DNA of 48,180 bases, from assembly GCA_017856055.1 (NCBI GenBank), contig JAFMFP010000003.1, positions 1 to 48,180 of the forward strand. The letters run 5' to 3'. The DNA comes from Fidelibacterota bacterium. GTDB lineage: Bacteria > Fidelibacterota > Marinisomatia > Marinisomatales > Marinisomataceae. Positions 28,164-37,049 of the stretch are shown here, piece by piece (the first letter of the stretch is position 1; every line of letters starts with the position of its first letter). Made by a program: the position numbers and the translations under genes. A model generated the notes under the pieces. It worked only from the letters and a program-made list of their open reading frames with translations. It ran no database searches and was not told the origin of the DNA.

Positions 28164-29610
28164 TCGCCTACTAACTTCAAATTTTATAATCATTTTTTTT
28201 CTTGTAGGATTAAATGGTCAAAATAATGATTCAGTTTTTAAGAAGAATGTACTAGATAATCCTGAAGTAAGTTTTTTAACTAGTTATTATAGCCAAGATG
28301 GTGATCATGCTTCAGTAACTGGAGGAATTGGTACAGAAAAACTAACAGATTTTACTCCAACAGTTATTATAACTATGCCACTTAATCCCGATGAAGTTTT
28401 GACATTTGAAGTTGGAATTTCGGCGTATTCTTCAGCATCCTCAAGCAATGGAAATCCTTTTGATATATCTGGTTCATCTGCTGGCTATGATGATGATGAT
28501 GACTATGATGATGATAATGAAAATTATACTGGTGGTGGTCAAAAAATTGGAACTCCCTGGATAGAATCATCTGGTGCGTCTGCTAGCGATATTTGGTCAA
28601 CTATTGTTGTAGATCATTCAAAATATTCTGAAGACAGAAATCAAATAACTAATAAGAATTTTTCAATTGCTAATGAGTACGATTATAACTCAATAGGTTT
28701 TGGCGGGGGAATCACTAAGCTATATAATCAGAAAAATACTTCTTTATCTTTTGCAGGAAAAATTTTTATTGATAAATGGAATCCGGTATATCCTACTGAA
28801 TTAAAAGCCTATTCTGATGAAAAAGGAGATTTAACTAATGGATATTTTTCTGGTGTAGATATTTTAGATTCTACAGGTCAAAAGTCTACGAACTGGGCTC
28901 CCAAAAATAATTTTAATCTTATTGAAAATGAATGGAGAAACTCATATTCAATTTCATTAAGTGGAAGTCAGATTGTCAATGAGAAATTTCAATTTTCACT
29001 TTTTATGGACCTAGTTTATCAAAAAGGTTGGTTAGCTAACCCTCTACAAAGAGTATACTTTTCTGATATTGATAATTATTACATAGGTAATAGTGAAAAT
29101 ATTATTAACTATACTTCCAAATCTAATACAGATGTGTTTCAATTAGCTGATGATATTGAGCGATTACCTTCTTCACGATTTAAATCTCCCTTTGGATTTC
29201 AATCAAGTTATTACATCAATGAAAAACTTGTTTTTAAAAACTATTTTAGAAGATATCAGGACGATTGGGGTATTACCTCCAATACATATAATGTCGATCT
29301 TCCCATTAAATTAAATGAAAGCTTCACTATATACCCTGCCTATCGAAAATATACTCAAACCAAATCTGATTTTTTTGCTCCTTATGAATCGCATTTATCT
29401 ACTAGCCAATTTTACACCTCTGATTATGATTTATCAGAGTTTTCATCTGAACAATTTTCATTTGGAGTAGGTTATACTGATATTTTTACCAATAGAAAAT
29501 TATTTAACTTAGGTTTAAAGAGTGTAAACCTGAATTTCAGTAATTATATAAGAAGTGATGGTTTAGATGCTTCAATCTTTTCTATTTCTTTTGATTTTGA
29601 GGTGAACTAA
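28144..29610 (+). CDS. DUF3570-like outer-membrane-type beta protein; track start 28081, actual start probably GTG at 28144 or 28150
   Basis: Signal peptide (..SNFIIIFFLVGLNG|Q); 'VFKNYFRRYQDDWGITSNTYNVDLPIKLNESFTIYPAYRKYTQTKSDFFAPY...YTSDYDLSEFSSEQFSFGVGY' resembles the DUF3570 C-terminal pattern. Confidence 0.8.
   Translation: MGVVAINRLLTSNFIIIFFLVGLNGQNNDSVFKKNVLDNPEVSFLTSYYSQDGDHASVTGGIGTEKLTDFTPTVIITMPLNPDEVLTFEVGISAYSSASSSNGNPFDISGSSAGYDDDDDYDDDNENYTGGGQKIGTPWIESSGASASDIWSTIVVDHSKYSEDRNQITNKNFSIANEYDYNSIGFGGGITKLYNQKNTSLSFAGKIFIDKWNPVYPTELKAYSDEKGDLTNGYFSGVDILDSTGQKSTNWAPKNNFNLIENEWRNSYSISLSGSQIVNEKFQFSLFMDLVYQKGWLANPLQRVYFSDIDNYYIGNSENIINYTSKSNTDVFQLADDIERLPSSRFKSPFGFQSSYYINEKLVFKNYFRRYQDDWGITSNTYNVDLPIKLNESFTIYPAYRKYTQTKSDFFAPYESHLSTSQFYTSDYDLSEFSSEQFSFGVGYTDIFTNRKLFNLGLKSVNLNFSNYIRSDGLDASIFSISFDFEVN
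28489..28518 (+). repeat. GAT-rich trinucleotide tract encoding DDDDDYDDDN
   Basis: (GAT)4 GAC TAT (GAT)3 AAT read directly. Confidence 0.9.
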
Positions 29611-31412
29611 TGATAAAAAAAATATTTTATTCTCTGTTATTTTTAACTACTGCCTTTTCTCAATTCAGAGAACCTATCAATATTAACTTTTCTTATAATG
29701 ATAATATTACTTTAGGCGAAGTTGTTGAATTAGAAATAAATATCAGTCTTGAGGAAGGTTGGAAAATATATGCTGTATATGGTGTTGTTGGAGGACCCAC
29801 TCCTTCGAGTATTTCCGTAGATAGTCCTTTCATTGACAAAATTGGAAAAGTAATAGAGCCAATTCCTATCAAGGATTTTGATGAAGGTTTTCAAGTAGAG
29901 ACAAAATTTCATAAAGGTACATTTACTATGATTGTGCCAATTCAAATGTCTTCAAATATTTCCATTGGAGATCAGATCAGCTTTTTCCCTGAATTTGAGT
30001 ACCAAGTTTGCAATGAAACGATTTGTTATCCGCCTAATATTTTTTCTGAAGAGGTAATAATAAGCGTTATAAATGGAAATCCTAACCCTGCAAAACTTAT
30101 TTCGAATTTTGATTTTGATTCAGATTCTATTTTAAATATTGTGGATAATAATATTTTGTCTTTTCTAATTCTTGCGTTGAGTATGGGATTTTTGGCGTTA
30201 TTAACTCCATGCGTTTTTCCGATGGTTCCAATTACTATTTCCTATTTTACTCATAGGGCAGAGCATACCAATCAATCTGCAATAAAAGATGCTACGGTCT
30301 ATATGTTCGGAATTATAGGAACATTTACAGTTCTTGGAATGTTACTCGCAATTATTTTAGGTGCTTCTGGAGCAAATCAAATTGCAGCTAATCCCTATGT
30401 AAATATTTTTATAGCAGCTTTGTTTATTTATTTTTCTTTTTCTTTATTCGGATTTTATGAAATCGAGATACCTGAGAGCTTAAGAAGATTCTCATTACAG
30501 AAAGAAAGCTCTAAAGGCTATTTAGGAATCTTATTTATGGCATTAACATTTACCTTAACTTCTTTTACTTGTACCGTGCAATTTATGGGGCTGATTCTTG
30601 TCGCTGCTTCTCAAGGAGAATGGTTTTGGCCCATTATTGGAATGTTAGTTTTTAGTACTGCTTTTGCATCTCCTTTTTTCTTTTTAGCATTATTTCCAAA
30701 ATATCTAACTCAATTGCCCCAATCTGGAAGTTGGCTCAATAATGTGAAGGTTGTCATGGGTTTTCTAGAATTAGCTGCAGCATTTAAATTTATAAGCAAT
30801 TCTGACTTAGTATGGAATTGGAATATTTTTTCATATGACGTAGTTCTCTTTCTTTGGTCTGTACTTATGTTATTGACTGCAGTTTATTTATTCGGACTAA
30901 TAAGATTTAGACACGATTCCATTCAACCTCTAACTAGTAAAAAAGCTTTGATTGCATCAGTATTTTTAATTTTTTCACTGTATTTGTTCTCGGGTAATTT
31001 GGGATACTCCATTAATGGAACAATTCAATCATATTTACCTCCGAAAAAAGCAAGTTCGAATTTATTATGGGTAAATACCCTTGATGAAGGATTTCAAAAA
31101 GCTCAAGAAGAAAACAAAAATATTTTTATTGATTTTACAGGGGTAACCTGCACCAATTGTCGATGGATGGAAACCAATATTTTTACGATTAATTCAATTG
31201 AAGAAAAATTACAAAAATACGTTTTAGTCAGTTTATATACAGATTCAGGAAAAGATTTTAATCAAAAGAGACAATACCAAATAGAGCGATTTAAAACTGC
31301 AGCCCTTCCTTTTTATGTAATCCTTGATCCTAATGATAATATTATTGATACTTTCCCTGGATTGACTAGAGATAAAAAAGAATTTGAGTCTTTTTTAGAT
31401 AAAGGATTATAA
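29610..31412 (+). CDS. dsbD: thiol:disulfide interchange protein DsbD
   Basis: N-terminal domain Cys pair 'VCNETICYPP'; TM Cys 'LLTPCVFPMVPITISYF' and 'TSFTCTVQFMGLILVAA'; C-terminal thioredoxin domain 'FTGVTCTNCRWME'. Confidence 0.95.
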   Translation: MIKKIFYSLLFLTTAFSQFREPININFSYNDNITLGEVVELEINISLEEGWKIYAVYGVVGGPTPSSISVDSPFIDKIGKVIEPIPIKDFDEGFQVETKFHKGTFTMIVPIQMSSNISIGDQISFFPEFEYQVCNETICYPPNIFSEEVIISVINGNPNPAKLISNFDFDSDSILNIVDNNILSFLILALSMGFLALLTPCVFPMVPITISYFTHRAEHTNQSAIKDATVYMFGIIGTFTVLGMLLAIILGASGANQIAANPYVNIFIAALFIYFSFSLFGFYEIEIPESLRRFSLQKESSKGYLGILFMALTFTLTSFTCTVQFMGLILVAASQGEWFWPIIGMLVFSTAFASPFFFLALFPKYLTQLPQSGSWLNNVKVVMGFLELAAAFKFISNSDLVWNWNIFSYDVVLFLWSVLMLLTAVYLFGLIRFRHDSIQPLTSKKALIASVFLIFSLYLFSGNLGYSINGTIQSYLPPKKASSNLLWVNTLDEGFQKAQEENKNIFIDFTGVTCTNCRWMETNIFTINSIEEKLQKYVLVSLYTDSGKDFNQKRQYQIERFKTAALPFYVILDPNDNIIDTFPGLTRDKKEFESFLDKGL

Positions 31413-31465
31413 GGGAACAATTTTAGTTTTAAGTGGTATTAGTAAAAAATAATTTAGGAAAGACA

Positions 31466-32854
31466 ATGAAGAAAATTTTTTTTGGAATATTAATTATATC
31501 AAATATTTTTGCTCAATCATCCATATTGTCGCAATTTAGTGATTCATTCGCAAATATTGTTGAAGGAGCGAACGAATCTGTAGTGACTATCACCACTACT
31601 AATACCGTTTCCATGAGAGAATATTCTGATTATTTCAGAGGATGGGGAAGATATTTTCCTGAAGAATATGAATCTAAATCATTGGGATCTGGAGTTATTG
31701 TCGATGAAAAAAATGCATATATAGTGACAAATCATCATGTGATTTATGATGAGAGAAACGATAAACCTGTTGATCAAATTCAAGTAGAATTAATTGATAA
31801 AAGAGTATTTAAGGCGACAGTTGTTGGGCTAGATAAAGGATCTGATTTAGCAGTTTTACAAATTGATGCAAAAGATTTAAAAGCTATCAAAATTGGAGAT
31901 TCTGATAAAGTGCGTGTTGGAGAGTGGGTTTTAGCTATAGGAAGTCCATTTAGTGAAAATCTAAGCCATACTGTCACTGGAGGAATAGTCAGTGCATTAG
32001 GAAGAAATAATTTAATGTTAGGTGCAGATACCTATCAGGATTTTATTCAGACTGATGCAGCCATTAATCCTGGAAATAGTGGAGGAGCTCTTTTAAACCT
32101 AAAAGGTGAACTAATTGGAATCAATTCTGCTATCATTTCGGGTAATGGCCGCTCCAACGCGGGGATTGGATTCGCTATTCCAGCTCAAATGGTTCAAAAA
32201 GTGATGAACGATCTGATCGATAAAGGCTATGTTGTAAGATCATATCTTGGAATCTATATGCAAGATATTACAGAGGATCTTTATGAAGCTATGGATCTTA
32301 AAAATAGAACGGGAGCCATCGTCAGCGATATTGTTGAAGATAGTCCAGCAGAAAAAGCGGGTCTTGAAGAGGGAGATGTTATTTTTGAATTTGAGGACAA
32401 ATCTATTACTAATGGTGCTCAACTAAGAAATTTAGTTTCAGGTACTACCCCAGGAACAAAGGTAAAACTAAAGATTAATCGATCTGGTAAGGATAAATAT
32501 GTTTATGTTACACTTGAAGAACGAACAGAAACTCTTTTAGCATCTTCATCATCTAATACATTTAATGGCTTAGGATTAACAGTAAGAAATCTTTCCCAAG
32601 ATATTCTTGATCAATTTAAGATAGACTTAGATATTTCCGATATTAATGGAGTCATTGTAGTTGAAACAGAACAGAATAGTCCTGCTGATAAAGCAGGTTT
32701 AACTAAAGGGGATATCATCTTACGTGTTGGAAGATCTTTAGTTGATGGTCTCTCTTCATTTAAAGAGGAATTGCAAAAGTATGATGAAGATCAAAAAATT
32801 CTTATGTTAGTTCGTCGAGGAAATTCTTCTAGATATCTTACTATTCAGCGATAA
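31466..32854 (+). CDS. DegP/HtrA-family periplasmic serine protease; track start 31433
   Basis: 'IVTNHHVI', 'GSDLAVLQI', 'NPGNSGGALLNLKGELIGINSAI'; two PDZ-like regions; signal peptide MKKIFFGILIISNIFA|Q. Confidence 0.95.
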   Translation: MKKIFFGILIISNIFAQSSILSQFSDSFANIVEGANESVVTITTTNTVSMREYSDYFRGWGRYFPEEYESKSLGSGVIVDEKNAYIVTNHHVIYDERNDKPVDQIQVELIDKRVFKATVVGLDKGSDLAVLQIDAKDLKAIKIGDSDKVRVGEWVLAIGSPFSENLSHTVTGGIVSALGRNNLMLGADTYQDFIQTDAAINPGNSGGALLNLKGELIGINSAIISGNGRSNAGIGFAIPAQMVQKVMNDLIDKGYVVRSYLGIYMQDITEDLYEAMDLKNRTGAIVSDIVEDSPAEKAGLEEGDVIFEFEDKSITNGAQLRNLVSGTTPGTKVKLKINRSGKDKYVYVTLEERTETLLASSSSNTFNGLGLTVRNLSQDILDQFKIDLDISDINGVIVVETEQNSPADKAGLTKGDIILRVGRSLVDGLSSFKEELQKYDEDQKILMLVRRGNSSRYLTIQR

Positions 32855-32899
32855 CTAATCAAATTGCAATAGTTCTTCATTTCTAATAAGTTCTGACTT

Positions 32900-35800
32900 A
32901 TGAGTATTAAGAAAGAACAGCCAAAAATCAATTTTGTTCAAAATGAACATGATGTTCTTTCTTATTGGTCTAAACATCAAGTGTTTCAGAAACTCAAAGA
33001 GAAAAATTCCAATGGTCCTAAGTGGAGTTTTTTAGATGGTCCGATCACTGCTAATAATCCTATGGGTGTTCATCATGCCTGGGGTAGAAGTCTTAAAGAC
33101 TTGTATCAAAGATACAAGGCAATGAATGGATTTAATCTCCGTTATCAAAATGGATTTGATTGTCAAGGGTTGTGGGTAGAGGTTGAAGTTGAGAAAGAAT
33201 TGGGCATTAAGTCTAAAAAAGAAGTTGAAGAGTTAGGAATTGAAAAATTTGTTCAGCTATGTAAAGACCGAGTTACCAAATTTGCGAAAGTTCAAACTGA
33301 GCAATCTATTCGATTAGGATACTGGATGGATTGGGACAATTCATACTTTACAATGTCAGAAGAAAACAATTATGCAATTTGGTCGTTCTTAAAAAAATTA
33401 TTTAATGAAGGAAAAATATACAAAGGTTCCGATGTGGTTCCCTGGTCTGGAAGATCCGGTACTTCATATTCTCAAATGGAGATTATTGAGGGAAGAAAAT
33501 TAACTGTTCATAAAGCTGTTTTTGTCAAGTTTCCTCTACTGAATAAAAACAATGAAAGTTTATTAATATGGACTACGACTCCCTGGACTTTGTCTTCCAA
33601 TATTGCTGTCGCTGTAAACACTAAGCTTAAGTACTTAAAAATCAAGACCAGTGATAGCCAAATCTATTACCTTGCTAAAGAAAATCTCAAATATCAAAGG
33701 CTTGGAAAAGAGTTTTCAGAAAAGAAAAATTGGGTTGATGGTATCCCTAAATTGAAAACTCTTGATCAAATTTTTAAAGAGAGAGGTGGATATGAGATTA
33801 TTGATGAAATTGATGGAAGTCAGCTTGTCGGAGAAAAATATTCATCCCCCTTTGACTATATCGAAGCTCAACAAGCCAAAGGAGGATTTCCGCTAGATCC
33901 TCAGGCTACCAATAACAAAAGTGCAATTGATTGCCATCTTATTGTTGATGGTGGTAAAGATTCTGAAGGAAATGATATGGTTGTTGAAGGGGAGGGTACA
34001 GGATTTGTGCATCTTGCCTCAGGTTGTGGTTCCATTGATAATAAACTTTGTAAACAATTTGATTTTGTAAGTATTTCTCCCATTGATAATCAGGCAAATT
34101 TTATTGAGGGGTTTGATTTTATGTCAGGAAAGAGCGTCATAGATAAGGAAGTAATTCAACAAATTATCAATGATTTAAAAGAAAGAAAATTTTTAGTATA
34201 TGCTGAAGACTATCCTCATATTTATCCCCATTGTTGGAGATCAGGAGAAGAGCTTGTTTTTAAGCAAGTTGATGAATGGTATATCAACATGGACTGGAGA
34301 AATCAAATTAAAAAAATCGTGGATGATATCAATTGGATTCCATCATGGGGACAAGACCGTGAACATGATTGGTTGGATAACATGGGAGACTGGATGATTT
34401 CAAAAAAGAGATTTTGGGGTCTAGCATTACCAATATGGACATTCGAAGATGGAAGTTTTTATGTAGTAGGTTCTAAAAAAGAGTTGGAAGAACTTGCCAT
34501 TGAAGGCTGGGATCAATTTAAAGGAAAAACTCCTCATAGGCCTTGGATTGATAAAGTTAAAATAAAGCATCCTCAAACTGGTCTAATTGGTACTAGGATT
34601 CCTGATGTTGGAAATCCTTGGTTAGATGCAGGTATTGTTCCATTTTCTACTATGGGCTACTTTTCTGATAAAGATTATTGGAAAGAATGGTTTCCCGCTG
34701 ACTTTATTACTGAGTGTTTTCCAGGTCAATTTAGAAATTGGTTTTATTCTCTATTAGCTATGTCAGCATTTCTTGAAAATAAAGCACCTTTTAAAACTTT
34801 GCTTGGACATGCTTTAGTTAAAGATGAAAAGGGTGATGAAATGCATAAATCAGCTGGTAATGCTATTTGGTTTGATGATGCAGCTGAAGAAATGGGTGTT
34901 GATGTGATGCGATGGCTTTATGCTAGGCAGCCAGTTGAAAATAATCTGCTCTTTGGTTATGAAAAAGCCGATGAGGTAAGAAAAAAATTAATCGGATTCT
35001 GGAATGTCTATTCTTTTTATTGCACTTATGCAAAGTTAGATAATTTTAAACCATCAGAAGAATGGCTCCAAAAAGATCAATTGTCTTTGCTTGATGAATG
35101 GATTTTATCAAAACTTCATTTATTAATCGATGAGGCAAAACAGGATTTTGAGAATTTTAACGTTGATAAGTTTTTGAAAAAATTTGAGATATTTTTAGAT
35201 GAACTATCAAATTGGTACGTCAGACAGAATAGAAGAAGGTTTTGGAAAAGCGAAAATGATTCTGATAAAATGATTGCCTTTCAAACGCTTTATCATGTTT
35301 TAGTGCATCTTGTAAAAATACTTTCTCCTATTCTTCCTTTTGTTACTGAAAGGATGTTCTTGAATTTAACTTCTCAAGATCCTGAAGAAAATAAAACTAG
35401 CGTGCATCTATGTAGTTTTCCAGAATCCGATAGTAGATTAATTAATTCTCAGCTTGTTGATAAGATGGAGATTTTAAAGGTTATTATTGAAAACGGAAGA
35501 GCGGTAAGAAAAAAAGCAAATATTAAAATCCGTCAACCCTTATCAAGTTTGAAAATTTTTACTAGAAATCAGGATATACATTCATTCATAATTGAACAGA
35601 AACAATTGATTTTAGATGAATTAAATATTAAAGAAATTATTCTTGAAAAAGACGTAAAAAACATGGGAGTATTTAGCATCAAGCCTAATTTTAAATCATT
35701 ATCTCAAAAATTTGGAGATAAAATGTCAGAAATTATTAAGAATATCAATAGTCTTGATTCAAACATTGTTGTACAAAAATATTTTGATGGAGAAGCTTCT

Positions 35801-36187
35801 TTTGAATCAGAGAATGAATTATCTTTTGAAGACATAATTATTGATATTGAAAATTCAGAGTCTGAAGTAGCGTTTTTCTCAAAAGATAATGTTGTAAGCT
35901 TAAATATTGATATTGACGAAGAGCTAATGCATGAAGGGTTAGTAAGAGATCTGATAAGACATGTACAAACAATGAGAAAAGATGCAGAGTTAAATGTCGA
36001 GGATCGAATAGTTATCGGCTCTAAATTCTCAAAGCTTTTTAATGATGCATTATCAAAAAATAAAGAATATTTTATGAATGAAACTTTATGTTTGGAGATT
36101 GTAGAAAATCTAGAAAAATTTACTTATAATTCATCTTTTACTTTAGAAAATGAAAAATTTGAAATATTCATAAGAAAAGCAGATTGA
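32900..36187 (+). CDS. ileS: isoleucyl-tRNA synthetase, divergent variant
   Basis: Class I synthetase of 1095 aa; 'TTTPWTLSSNIAVAVN', 'YPHCWRSGEELVFKQVDEWYINM', 'GHALVKDEKGDEMHKSAGN', IleS-type C-terminal 'RKKANIKIRQPLSSLKIF'. Confidence 0.9.
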   Translation: MSIKKEQPKINFVQNEHDVLSYWSKHQVFQKLKEKNSNGPKWSFLDGPITANNPMGVHHAWGRSLKDLYQRYKAMNGFNLRYQNGFDCQGLWVEVEVEKELGIKSKKEVEELGIEKFVQLCKDRVTKFAKVQTEQSIRLGYWMDWDNSYFTMSEENNYAIWSFLKKLFNEGKIYKGSDVVPWSGRSGTSYSQMEIIEGRKLTVHKAVFVKFPLLNKNNESLLIWTTTPWTLSSNIAVAVNTKLKYLKIKTSDSQIYYLAKENLKYQRLGKEFSEKKNWVDGIPKLKTLDQIFKERGGYEIIDEIDGSQLVGEKYSSPFDYIEAQQAKGGFPLDPQATNNKSAIDCHLIVDGGKDSEGNDMVVEGEGTGFVHLASGCGSIDNKLCKQFDFVSISPIDNQANFIEGFDFMSGKSVIDKEVIQQIINDLKERKFLVYAEDYPHIYPHCWRSGEELVFKQVDEWYINMDWRNQIKKIVDDINWIPSWGQDREHDWLDNMGDWMISKKRFWGLALPIWTFEDGSFYVVGSKKELEELAIEGWDQFKGKTPHRPWIDKVKIKHPQTGLIGTRIPDVGNPWLDAGIVPFSTMGYFSDKDYWKEWFPADFITECFPGQFRNWFYSLLAMSAFLENKAPFKTLLGHALVKDEKGDEMHKSAGNAIWFDDAAEEMGVDVMRWLYARQPVENNLLFGYEKADEVRKKLIGFWNVYSFYCTYAKLDNFKPSEEWLQKDQLSLLDEWILSKLHLLIDEAKQDFENFNVDKFLKKFEIFLDELSNWYVRQNRRRFWKSENDSDKMIAFQTLYHVLVHLVKILSPILPFVTERMFLNLTSQDPEENKTSVHLCSFPESDSRLINSQLVDKMEILKVIIENGRAVRKKANIKIRQPLSSLKIFTRNQDIHSFIIEQKQLILDELNIKEIILEKDVKNMGVFSIKPNFKSLSQKFGDKMSEIIKNINSLDSNIVVQKYFDGEASFESENELSFEDIIIDIENSESEVAFFSKDNVVSLNIDIDEELMHEGLVRDLIRHVQTMRKDAELNVEDRIVIGSKFSKLFNDALSKNKEYFMNETLCLEIVENLEKFTYNSSFTLENEKFEIFIRKAD

Positions 36188-36195
36188 GGTGTGTA

Positions 36196-36603
36196 TTGAA
36201 AAAGAAATATAGCGTAAAGGAATTAAAAGAATTTAAAGAAAATATTCTTGAAAAAATTTATGAAGTGAATGATCAAATTGAAACTGTTCGTTCAACAACA
36301 AATAATTCTCGAAATATTTTTATGGAAGACAAAGGTGAGGATTTTGATGAGGGAACAGAGTCAAGTGAAGTTGAGAAAAGTTTTTTCCTTATGTCAAGAG
36401 AATCTGACTATTTAGTTAATCTAAAGAAAGCTTTGCAAAGAATTGAAGATGGATCATATGGAATTTGTGAAGTTTATCAAGAAGATCCTGATAAATGTCA
36501 ATGTTTAGAAAAACCATTAATAAGTAAGGAAAGATTAATTGAAGTTCCTAATGCAACAAAGGGTGTACTTTGTAAAGAAAAAAAGAATTTAAATCTAATA
36601 TAA
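36196..36603 (+). CDS. DksA/TraR-like protein with atypical Cys spacing; track start 36184
   Basis: 'LKKALQRIEDGSYGICEVYQEDPDKCQCLEKPLISKERLIEVPNATKGVLCKEKK'; TTG start at 36196 after GAGGTG. Confidence 0.8.
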   Translation: MKKKYSVKELKEFKENILEKIYEVNDQIETVRSTTNNSRNIFMEDKGEDFDEGTESSEVEKSFFLMSRESDYLVNLKKALQRIEDGSYGICEVYQEDPDKCQCLEKPLISKERLIEVPNATKGVLCKEKKNLNLI

Positions 36604-37049
36604 TGCAATTAATACTTTTTGCATCTTTAGTGTTTTTAGACCAGCTTTCTAAGTTTTTTATTCACCTTAAGTTTTTTCTTTACGAAAGTATTCCAATCAT
36701 CCCTGGCATTCTCAATTTCACTTATATAAGAAATGAAGGTATAGCATTTGGAATAAATTTTACTGGTTCTAAACTTTTTTTTATCATAATACCAATCATA
36801 ATTACCTACTACCTTTATCAACTTTTAAAGGATAAAGATTTTCAAGATTATCAGTCTCAACTAGGCTTAACATTAATAATATCTGGTGCAGTAGGAAATA
36901 TCATTGATCGAATTTTTAGAGGTTATGTCGTTGATTTCATTGATTTTTATTGGGGAAATAATCACTGGTATGTATTTAATGTAGCTGACTCTTCTGTAAC
37001 CATAGGAATGATTCTATTATTGTTAAGCAATTTTATTAATAAAAAATGA
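36603..37049 (+). CDS. lspA: lipoprotein signal peptidase
   Basis: 'FLDQLSKFFI', 'RNEGIAFGI', 'GAVGNIIDRIFRGYVVDFIDFYWGNNHWYVFNVADSSVTIG'. Confidence 0.96.
   Translation: MQLILFASLVFLDQLSKFFIHLKFFLYESIPIIPGILNFTYIRNEGIAFGINFTGSKLFFIIIPIIITYYLYQLLKDKDFQDYQSQLGLTLIISGAVGNIIDRIFRGYVVDFIDFYWGNNHWYVFNVADSSVTIGMILLLLSNFINKK

Noticed and set aside
28382-28570. His-rich minus-strand ORF (HHQYNFHYHHHSHHHHHSQQ)
   Set aside because: Antisense shadow of the GAT/Asp-rich tract in the DUF3570-like gene; no independent coding evidence.
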